The notes under the pieces: generated by a model
The model's database searches: none
Told to the model about the DNA's origin: nothing
What the model saw: the letters and a program-made list of their open reading frames with translations, nothing else
From: CBDTTM01 sp965363355
GTDB taxonomy: Bacteria; Bacillota; Negativicutes; Selenomonadales; Selenomonadaceae
DNA length: 5,017 bases
Direction: 5' to 3'
NCBI GenBank assembly: GCA_965363355.1
Contig: CBDTTM010000186.1
Coordinates: forward strand, 1-5,017
In this document: piece after piece, positions 1-4,880 of the stretch
How positions within the stretch are numbered: the first letter of the stretch is position 1
Layout of the letters: the number at the start of each line of letters is the position of its first letter
Made by a program: the position numbers and the translations under genes

Positions 1-75
1 TTCGACGAAACAAGGGTCTTTCCTTTTATAAAATGATTAGGTATAGAGCTCTTTCCATCCAGTAAAATAACTAAA

Positions 76-90
76 TAATAATTATTATCA
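76..90. promoter_or_regulatory. Candidate Fur-family operator (7-1-7 box)
   Basis: The 15-mer TAATAATTATTATCA matches the classical 7-1-7 Fur consensus TGATAATNATTATCA at 13 of 14 defined positions; the only difference is A for G at position 2. It lies 110 bases before the small ORF at 200. Fur represses iron-uptake genes when ferrous iron is plentiful, and PerR and Zur use related boxes. Because the box is all A/T except one C and the region is AT-rich, chance similarity is a real possibility. Which gene it would control, the ORF at 200 or a gene to the left, cannot be told from the window. Confidence 0.5.
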
Positions 91-117
91 ATAGAGGAAA
101 AAGATTATTTGCGTCGA

Positions 118-130
118 ATACTATTAGTAT
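118..130. repeat. Perfect 13-bp palindrome (ATACTA-T-TAGTAT)
   Basis: A perfect inverted repeat of 6 bp arms around one base. It overlaps the only -10-like hexamer (TATAAA, 128-133) upstream of the small ORF, and its centre lies 41 bp from the centre of the Fur-type box. The placement suits an operator, but no regulator is recognised and short AT-rich palindromes are common. Confidence 0.3.
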
Positions 131-199
131 AAACCTAATAAATATAAGAGATGTCAACCTGATTATGGGCATTGACAAACGAAAGGGAGGTTGTTTAAG

Positions 200-367
200 A
201 TGACGTATATTTTATTATTAATTCCAGTTGCGCTGATCGTGGCTTCTTGCTTTGAACTCTATCGCTTTACCCGTGTAACTGTAGCGTATACCGATAATAT
301 TGGACAGCTTCGTGGCTATGCGTTTGATTATGTGCATCGGGCCAATGAGCAATGGCTCGACATTTAA
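200..367 (+). CDS. Small single-span membrane protein, unknown function (55 aa)
   Basis: This short ORF is preceded by a very good ribosome-binding site (AAAGGGAGG, 182-190) nine bases before its ATG, the main reason to believe it is translated. The protein has one hydrophobic segment at about residues 3-16 (YILLLIPVALIVAS), then a mostly polar tail with several Arg, Asp and Glu residues. V14-A15-S16-C17 fits a lipobox, but there is no basic residue before the hydrophobic stretch. Arg22 and Arg25 lie just after it, so a signal-anchor with the tail in the cytoplasm is at least as likely as a lipoprotein. No family is recognised. It lies downstream of a Fur-type box and upstream of an intrinsic terminator at 572-605, and is probably transcribed separately from the TonB operon. 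Confidence 0.6.
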   Translation: MTYILLLIPVALIVASCFELYRFTRVTVAYTDNIGQLRGYAFDYVHRANEQWLDI

Positions 368-571
368 GAGTGGGAACAGTATGTAGCTGCTAAAAAGAAC
401 ATGCCAATCGTAAAAATTGTAAAAATAAAAATGAACACATCATGGAAATTGCGTAGGGCACTGGATGCAAGTAATTCTTGACGAATCATAAAAGTAGATG
501 AATAAAATGACTCCGGTATATGAGTTCTATTGCAACAAAGCAATCTGTAGTGCCTCCATGAACTTAGACCA
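368..571 (+). other. Untranslated region before terminator; no gene seen
   Basis: About 200 bases separate the small ORF from the terminator. The open frames here, forward from 498 and reverse from 585, have no ribosome-binding site, and the forward one runs through the terminator. No known riboswitch or structured-RNA core was recognised. A promoter-like pair, TTGACG (478-483) and AATAAA (501-506) at 17-base spacing, could start a short RNA of roughly 95 nt ending at the terminator. A small hairpin (ATTGC-AACAAA-GCAAT, about 530-545) lies inside that span. It is otherwise best read as a long 3' UTR of the small ORF. Confidence 0.4.
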
Positions 572-605
572 AACCGTAGTAGCATTTATGCTGCTGCGGT
601 TTTTT
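572..605 (+). terminator. Intrinsic terminator after the small ORF
   Basis: Thirteen base pairs form between 572-584 and 589-601, with two G-U wobbles and a four-base TTTA loop, followed by a T run through 605. This is a standard Rho-independent terminator. It separates the small-ORF transcript from the TonB operon. Confidence 0.85.
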
Positions 606-732
606 ATATGGGGAGTTGAGAAGGTGTTTTGTGATTCTATAATAATAAAACAACAAAACCATATTAAAATATACAATGAATAATACTAAAACAACAAAAA
701 ATACTGACTTAAATTGATTTAGTTATGTTTTG
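606..732. repeat. AT-rich promoter-upstream region with AAAACAACAAAA repeats
   Basis: This stretch has no believable gene. AAAACAACAAAA occurs twice, at 647-658 and 688-699, exactly 41 bases apart or about four helical turns. The inverse GTTTTGTTG occurs at 727-735, overlapping the -35 of the operon promoter, and its complement CAACAAAAC is at 651-659. These could be binding sites for an activator or repressor, or an UP-element-like A-rich tract. The simple composition makes chance repetition possible. Confidence 0.3.
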
Positions 733-761
733 TTGACTTTTGTATAATCCTGCTTTATACT
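733..761 (+). promoter_or_regulatory. Sigma-70/SigA promoter of the TonB operon
   Basis: TTGACT (733-738) and TATACT (756-761) each match consensus at five of six positions and are separated by the ideal 17 bases. Transcription should start near 768, giving a leader of about 150 nt before the receptor gene. It is the strongest promoter visible in the window and the only good one upstream of the operon; no Fur-type box overlaps it. Confidence 0.75.
742..760. promoter_or_regulatory. Candidate operator: palindrome between -35 and -10
   Basis: GTATAA (742-747) and TTATAC (755-760) are perfect inverted 6-bp arms around seven bases. The symmetric 19-bp site fills most of the promoter spacer and enters the -10 hexamer. 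A protein bound here would block or remodel RNA polymerase. The half-sites do not match the classical Fur 7-1-7 consensus, and the 17-base spacer lacks the lengthening typical of MerR-type promoters. The cognate regulator is unknown. Confidence 0.35.
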
Positions 762-784
762 ATAGGTGGTGTAAGGCGCTCAAT

Positions 785-817
785 ATGGATACAAAAAAGT
801 ACCAAGCAAGCGGATGA
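785..817 (+). CDS. Possible 10-residue leader peptide (MDTKKYQASG)
   Basis: An ATG at 785, eight bases after a modest AAGG site (773-776), opens ten codons ending at TGA 815-817. The start lies about 17 nt from the predicted transcription start. The coding span covers the whole left arm of the hairpin at 794-842, and the stop falls in the hairpin loop. A ribosome translating it would sit on the arm needed for termination, which is the geometry of a translation-coupled attenuator. There is no run of one amino acid as in classical biosynthetic attenuators. An ORF this short occurs easily by chance. Confidence 0.25.
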   Translation: MDTKKYQASG

Positions 818-842
818 AGAAACCGTTTACTTGGTACTTTTT
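794..842 (+). terminator. Leader hairpin, probable intrinsic terminator/attenuator
   Basis: The arms 794-806 and 830-842 pair perfectly for 13 bp (AAAAAGTACCAAG with its complement). One C/A mismatch follows, then six more pairs (808-813 with 823-828, one G-U) close a nine-base loop. The right arm ends in five T, so the shape is that of a Rho-independent terminator. It is nearly symmetric, with an A run on the left. It lies after the promoter at 733-761 and about 75 bases before the receptor start, so operon expression must read through it. This suggests premature termination as a control step. It might instead end a short separate RNA of about 75 nt, or act as an RNA-stability element. Confidence 0.7.
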
Positions 843-919
843 ATGTTCGAAGCGTATTAGGATGATCGTGTGAGGTTGATTTTTGAAAGCGTAGACTTTC
901 TAAGATCAAGGGGAAAGGG

Positions 920-2995
920 ATGTATTTTTTGATGAAAAAAAATAAATTAGCAACGGCCTGTATTATAACGTATATTGTTGCGGCGGGATATCCGCTTTCG
1001 GTACAAGCGCAGGAAAGTGAAAACACTACAGTGCTTGCTGATGATCAAGTCGTGGGAAAAAAGATTGAGGTAGAAACGAAAGATGCGATGGCAGATCCCG
1101 TAGCGCAGCGATTGACAGTTCCAGAAAGCAGTACAATCGCGACGCAAACGTTCAAGCAAGAAGATATCGAAAAAATGCATCCGAAAGATGTTCTGGAGCT
1201 TATTCAAAATGGAATAGGTCTCAATGTCATCCGTTATGGGGCAAAAGGATATGTGAAGGTTGAGACACGCGGTGGCGATGAAATCGGTTATATCATAGAT
1301 GGTGTATGGTTGCCGGAAGCTCAGGCATCACGAATGCTAGGGAATTTACCGGTTGATATGATTGAATCAATCTCATTTTGTCGTGATTCCTCGATTTTGA
1401 CGATGGGGCCAGTAGCGTCATTTGCTCAGACCAATGTCAAGTCAGGAAGCCCAAGTCAAGGATTTATCATTATAACAACGATGACGCCAACGAAAAAAAT
1501 AGATAAAGCAAAGGTAAGTTATGGTACTTTCGATGCAACAAAGGATAGCTACGTTCATGGGGATAAATTTAGCGACACAGGTTATTATGGCCTAGGCTAT
1601 GCCAAAGATAAGACGAATGGAATGCCGGGATGGAATAATAGCCAAGATCTCAATACATATCTTTTTAAAATAGGTGATAAGGGCAAAGACTGGGTTGCTA
1701 ATATGACTCTTTTGTATAATGAGGGAGATGTTCATAATAAAGCATATTTCAATTCGGTAGCGGATGCAAATGCGCTTAACATAACGGCGGCAAATAAGCT
1801 TGCCTTAGGAGGCTTTTTGCCAATTAAGACAACTGTACTCGCTGTAAACGCAGCAAAGAACTGGGATAAGCATAACACAACAGATTTTAGTTTTGGTTGG
1901 AGCAGTGTAAATTCTTATCGGTGGGCATTGAATGGCGACCCTGTGACGAAGGGCCCGGGCGGCTTCGCTGAACGAGATTATTTGAGACAGTTAAATTTGG
2001 GGCATACGATGAAGTATGGTCGTGACACCTTAAAATTTGGTACACAGCTTATGTGGTATGATGCACCTACGGGGATGGGCCAGTATAGTGGCAGTCCGCG
2101 AGCGGAAGAATTATATGGTTTCTATTTGTATGGAGAACGAAAAGCCACGGACCGTGTTACTTTTGATGCGGCGGCAAGACTTGATCGAAAACACATTACT
2201 TCAGGAATTGGTAAATATCTCGATAGCTCGACTTTGTCTGCATATGATGAACTTTTTGGCGATTTGTGGGAAGGGAATTCATTGAGTTCCTCCGTTGGCG
2301 CTTCTTATCAGGTTAATAAGATTTATAAGACAACGGCACGTATCGGTTATTCAAAACAAGCAGATAATAATTTTGCGCTTGTAGAAGAAAATGAAAAACT
2401 GGGTGATGAAAAAAGATTGAAGTACGAAACCGGGGTAGAGGGCAATTATAGCAAAAAATTTAATGCTTCTCTGACAGCTTTTTATTATGATATCGACAAT
2501 GCGCGAGTTGATAGTGGTAAAAAATACTATGAATCGTGGGATACGACTAAAAGCTATCCTCTTTCCAGTTATATAGCAAGAGATTTACAGAGAAAAGGTT
2601 TCGAAGCAGGGCTGCATGGCGATTTTGATAATCACTTTGGTTATCGTTTGAATTATGCGTACTTTACATCAAGCAATGAGCTTGATAATGCCCGTACGCC
2701 TCATAATTTGTATAATGCAGAACTTAATTACAGAAACAAAACGATTGCGGCCAATTTGATACTTCACCATAATAGCCAGTATCAAGGCACAAGCAGTGGG
2801 GTGAATGCCGGAAGCGGTACAGATTTTACGATGACCGGCGTTACTACGATTGATATCAACTTGAGTAAAGATTTGGATGCGAATACAACGATTACATTGT
2901 TTGGCAACAATATCACCGACCAGCGGTATGCTACGGGAATGTACGTATATGATACAGGTGCTACCTATGGTCTTCAACTGAGCAAGAGCTGGTAA
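920..2995 (+). CDS. TonB-dependent outer-membrane receptor
   Basis: This is a 691-residue outer-membrane gated channel that binds a scarce ligand outside the cell and imports it using energy delivered by TonB. A signal peptide is clear: Lys6-Lys7-Asn8-Lys9, a hydrophobic stretch at 10-28, and likely cleavage after Val28-Gln29-Ala30. A TonB-box-like segment follows (about 41-48, DDQVVGKK). The plug domain covers about 70-187, with the typical IDGV (126-129), LPVDMIESI (143-151) and a closing FIIITT (182-187). The rest is a 22-strand-type beta-barrel ending in the usual NNITDQRYATG (663-673) and a final strand with terminal Trp. The canonical plug VxRG is Cys154-Arg155-Asp156 here. AAGGGG lies six bases before ATG 920; ATG 932 in the same frame (MKKNK) is a credible alternative. 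The ligand (siderophore, heme, cobalamin, metal chelate) is not identifiable. First gene of the operon, 62 bases before exbB with no terminator between. Confidence 0.93.
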   Translation: MYFLMKKNKLATACIITYIVAAGYPLSVQAQESENTTVLADDQVVGKKIEVETKDAMADPVAQRLTVPESSTIATQTFKQEDIEKMHPKDVLELIQNGIGLNVIRYGAKGYVKVETRGGDEIGYIIDGVWLPEAQASRMLGNLPVDMIESISFCRDSSILTMGPVASFAQTNVKSGSPSQGFIIITTMTPTKKIDKAKVSYGTFDATKDSYVHGDKFSDTGYYGLGYAKDKTNGMPGWNNSQDLNTYLFKIGDKGKDWVANMTLLYNEGDVHNKAYFNSVADANALNITAANKLALGGFLPIKTTVLAVNAAKNWDKHNTTDFSFGWSSVNSYRWALNGDPVTKGPGGFAERDYLRQLNLGHTMKYGRDTLKFGTQLMWYDAPTGMGQYSGSPRAEELYGFYLYGERKATDRVTFDAAARLDRKHITSGIGKYLDSSTLSAYDELFGDLWEGNSLSSSVGASYQVNKIYKTTARIGYSKQADNNFALVEENEKLGDEKRLKYETGVEGNYSKKFNASLTAFYYDIDNARVDSGKKYYESWDTTKSYPLSSYIARDLQRKGFEAGLHGDFDNHFGYRLNYAYFTSSNELDNARTPHNLYNAELNYRNKTIAANLILHHNSQYQGTSSGVNAGSGTDFTMTGVTTIDINLSKDLDANTTITLFGNNITDQRYATGMYVYDTGATYGLQLSKSW

Positions 2996-3057
2996 GATAA
3001 AAACTTAGAGATTGCGGCATTTGCTACAAGAAAAATCGGTGGAGTGGAGGGTTCTTT

Positions 3058-3690
3058 ATGGAAGTTGTTTTACGAGGAATCGATTATTTTGAAAAAGGCG
3101 GTTTCATTATGTATGTACTGCTTTTCTGTTCGGTTTTTGTCGGATCGATTGCGATTGAACGCTGGCGATATTTTCAACAGGCGGATTCGGGCAGAACGTT
3201 TGCTGATTCTTATTGCCAGGCTCTGAGCAATGGTCTTTGGCAAGAAGGCTTTGAGCTAGCCAAACAGGCAAAAGGAGAATTGGCCGGTTTAATTTGTAGA
3301 GCGATGAAAAGACGTGGAGCAGAATCAATGAAAATCCATAATTTTTTTGACATAGAAACAGGCGTTATTTTGTCGAAATTTCGCCGCCGTTTATATTACC
3401 TTAGTGTGATTGTAACCATGGCACCGTTATTAGGGCTTTTAGGTACTATTGGTGGGATGATTTCAGCTTTCAGCGTCTTTGATTTAAAAGCAGGCGAGCC
3501 GATGGCTATTACTGGTGGAATTGGAGAAGCTTTGATCGCCACAGCGACAGGACTTTGTGTAGCGATTATTTCCTTAGCGATTCATGCGTATTTTTCTCAA
3601 AGGCTTGAGCAAATCATAACGGATATGGAACAATGCCTTTCGTATTTAGAAGAATACAGTGAACGAGGTGCAATTGATGAGGCTTCGTAA
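3058..3690 (+). CDS. exbB: ExbB/TolQ-type proton channel subunit (MotA/TolQ/ExbB family)
   Basis: This 210-residue inner-membrane protein forms the pentameric stator that, with ExbD, uses the proton motive force to energise TonB. It has three membrane segments, at about 16-33, 113-138 and 157-179, and a long cytoplasmic loop between the first two. The hallmark APLLGLLGTIGGMISAF (122-138) and GIGEALIATATGL (154-166) are present. By motif alignment with E. coli ExbB, Thr130, Glu157 and Thr162 correspond to the functional Thr148, Glu176 and Thr181. The protein is shorter than E. coli ExbB (244 residues), with only a brief N-terminus. The start is set by GGAGG (3046-3050) seven bases before the ATG; a GTG-started frame at 3044 is a shadow. 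The 3' end overlaps exbD by 14 bases, suggesting translational coupling. ExbB is preferred over TolQ because the neighbours are a receptor and tonB. Confidence 0.95.
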   Translation: MEVVLRGIDYFEKGGFIMYVLLFCSVFVGSIAIERWRYFQQADSGRTFADSYCQALSNGLWQEGFELAKQAKGELAGLICRAMKRRGAESMKIHNFFDIETGVILSKFRRRLYYLSVIVTMAPLLGLLGTIGGMISAFSVFDLKAGEPMAITGGIGEALIATATGLCVAIISLAIHAYFSQRLEQIITDMEQCLSYLEEYSERGAIDEAS

Positions 3691-4090
3691 TCGTCATGTA
3701 TTGGCTAAACCGGAAATCATGATTATACCTATGATCGATATTATGTTCTTTTTGCTGGTGTTTTTCATGTTGAGTACACTTTACATGGTTGATTTAAAAA
3801 CGATTTCGGTTAATTTGCCAGTAGCTAAACAGGTTGAAAAGGCCTCGGCAGTTGAACTTTTGGTGACGATAAAGAAAGATGGGTCACTATGGCTTGCAGA
3901 TCAACAAATAAATGAAAAAGATCTGATTGCGCAGGCAAAAATAGCAAATGCAAGTGGAGATAAAGTTTCTCTAGTAATTCGGGCGGATAAAGATGTTGCG
4001 TATGGTAGAGTCATAAGTTGTATAGACCATTTGAAAGAGGCAGGGATACATCTTTTTGGTTTGGCGGTAAATAGTGGAGGCAATAGTTAA
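3677..4090 (+). CDS. exbD: ExbD/TolR-type motor subunit
   Basis: This 137-residue protein has one membrane helix (about 16-36) preceded by a short basic cytoplasmic tail, and a periplasmic domain at about 40-137. The helix carries the essential aspartate, Asp21 in IPMIDIMFFLLVFF, equivalent to Asp25 of E. coli ExbD, which takes part in proton passage through the ExbB ring. The periplasmic domain has the family pattern LVIRADKDVAYGRV followed by LKEAGI. ATG 3677 is chosen because GAGGTG (3665-3670) lies six bases before it and the product begins MRLRNR, a usual ExbD-like basic start. An upstream in-frame GTG at 3659 would add six residues but has no obvious ribosome-binding site. It overlaps the exbB end by 14 bases and its stop touches the tonB start, fitting stoichiometric co-expression. 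Confidence 0.95.
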   Translation: MRLRNRHVLAKPEIMIIPMIDIMFFLLVFFMLSTLYMVDLKTISVNLPVAKQVEKASAVELLVTIKKDGSLWLADQQINEKDLIAQAKIANASGDKVSLVIRADKDVAYGRVISCIDHLKEAGIHLFGLAVNSGGNS

Positions 4091-4792
4091 ATGCTGAGGC
4101 TAAAAGAAAATACGGCTGGTAAAAGTTTTTTCCTATCTATTTTGCTGCATATTGTTCTTTTTTTATTGCTATCATTTAGTGGTTTGTGGGGCTCATTTGC
4201 GAAACCGGCAAAAAAGCCACCGGTTGATATCAATATTTATCAAGAAGTAGGGGCGAAAAATTCTAGCCAAGGAAAAATGCCGCAAATTGATTTGCCGCAA
4301 AATGGAGCAGCCTCAGCAAGTGGTTCGGTTGCAAATAAATCAGCCGCAGCTGATTTTAGCGAAGCGACCACATCCTTGTCCGATGGCACTGCTGCAAATT
4401 CAGGCTTGGAAAGTCAATCTGGCAAAAAATCGGGAACTATGGGATCGCAAGGCGATGGAAGTTCTTTAGGAGAGTCTGGCGGTGGTGCTGGAAATTTACA
4501 AGGTGGTGGGCAGGCTGCTTTGCCAGCACGGCTATTGACCCATGTTTCGGCGATCTATCCAGAAAATCTTCGTCGACAAAAAATCAAGGGAAGAGTCACG
4601 GTTGGTGCTACTATTGGTGCAGATGGAAATATTGAAGAGTCGCATATCGTAACTTCTTCAGGCGTAGATGAATTCGATCAAGCAGCTTTGACGGCATTTG
4701 ACCAATCAACGTTCAGTCCAGCTAAGAATAAGCAAGGACAAGGCATTCGTTGGTATTTTAAAAAAAACTATAATTTCAGTTTGGAAGATTGA
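4091..4792 (+). CDS. tonB: TonB family energy transducer
   Basis: This 233-residue protein links the ExbB-ExbD motor to the receptor across the periplasm. The N-terminal anchor (about 13-33) has Ser16 and His20 in SILLH, the same residues at the same positions as in E. coli TonB, where His20 is required for coupling. The C-terminal TonB domain runs from about 145 to 230, with Tyr156-Pro157, a GRVTVGATIGADGNI strand pair (167-181) and the AALTAF helix followed by FSPAK (208-212). The linker is unusual: residues 70-142 contain no proline and are rich in Gly, Ser, Ala, Gln and Asn, with glycine runs near 130-140. Typical TonB proteins have a Pro/Lys/Glu-rich linker. The start follows the exbD stop directly, with GGAGG (4076-4080) ten bases upstream, inside exbD. 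It probably serves the receptor encoded first in the operon. Confidence 0.94.
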   Translation: MLRLKENTAGKSFFLSILLHIVLFLLLSFSGLWGSFAKPAKKPPVDINIYQEVGAKNSSQGKMPQIDLPQNGAASASGSVANKSAAADFSEATTSLSDGTAANSGLESQSGKKSGTMGSQGDGSSLGESGGGAGNLQGGGQAALPARLLTHVSAIYPENLRRQKIKGRVTVGATIGADGNIEESHIVTSSGVDEFDQAALTAFDQSTFSPAKNKQGQGIRWYFKKNYNFSLED

Positions 4793-4834
4793 GACCTTCA
4801 TCGGTTTTTAGTTTAGACGTAATCATTAAAATAA

Positions 4835-4876
4835 AAAAAGGTAAATGATGCTTGTAGTCGCATCATTTACCTTTTT
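4835..4876. terminator. Bidirectional intrinsic terminator between convergent genes
   Basis: A perfect 17-bp stem (4835-4851 with 4860-4876) encloses an eight-base loop. It begins with five A and ends with five T, so it can stop transcription from the TonB operon on the plus strand and from the convergent gene on the minus strand. It lies 42 bases after the tonB stop and four bases beyond the stop of the opposing gene. Confidence 0.93.
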
Positions 4877-4880
4877 GTGT

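Larger units (their letters stand above)
1..199. other. Non-coding upstream region with regulatory palindromes
   Basis: No convincing gene is visible. All three forward frames reach a stop within the first 63 bases, so one could be the tail of a gene to the left; nothing distinguishes which. On the minus strand a TTG behind an AAAGGA-like site near position 10 could start a leftward gene, but only about four codons lie in the window. The region contains a Fur-type box (76-90) and a perfect 6-1-6 palindrome (118-130). No strong promoter for the ORF at 200 is visible: the best -10-like hexamer, TATAAA at 128-133, has only a poor -35 (TTATTT at 105-110, 17-base spacer). In the leftward direction TTGATA (complement of 86-91) overlaps the Fur box and could serve as a -35, so the box may regulate a gene outside the window instead. 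Confidence 0.5.

Noticed and set aside
152..177. TGTCAA...TTGACA inverted repeat, the second half resembling a -35 box
   Set aside because: Arms are only 6 bp with a 14-base gap, and a promoter using TTGACA would start transcription inside the small ORF with a poor -10 (TTAAGA).
366..400. T-box-like string GAGTGGGAAC and a GGCACTGG near 459 recalling riboswitch motifs
   Set aside because: Neither sits in the surrounding structure required for a T-box or cobalamin riboswitch, and the downstream terminator is not followed by a gene at the expected distance.
364..585. Minus-strand ORF of 73 codons opposite the untranslated region
   Set aside because: No ribosome-binding site precedes its ATG, which lies inside the terminator hairpin, and the product is Cys/Phe-rich with no recognisable pattern.
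498..683. Plus-strand ORF of 61 codons
   Set aside because: No Shine-Dalgarno site, it runs straight through the intrinsic terminator at 572-605, and the tail is a translation of AT-rich DNA.
876..904. Promoter-like TTGATT-17-TCTAAG downstream of the leader hairpin
   Set aside because: Both boxes are weak and the start would fall on the receptor gene's own ribosome-binding site.
2669..2977. Minus-strand ORF of 102 codons within the receptor gene
   Set aside because: It is a shadow of the conserved receptor C-terminus, with no ribosome-binding site and no recognisable protein features.
3044..3226. GTG-started ORF of 60 codons overlapping the exbB start
   Set aside because: It is another frame of exbB; the exbB frame has the motifs and the properly spaced GGAGG.
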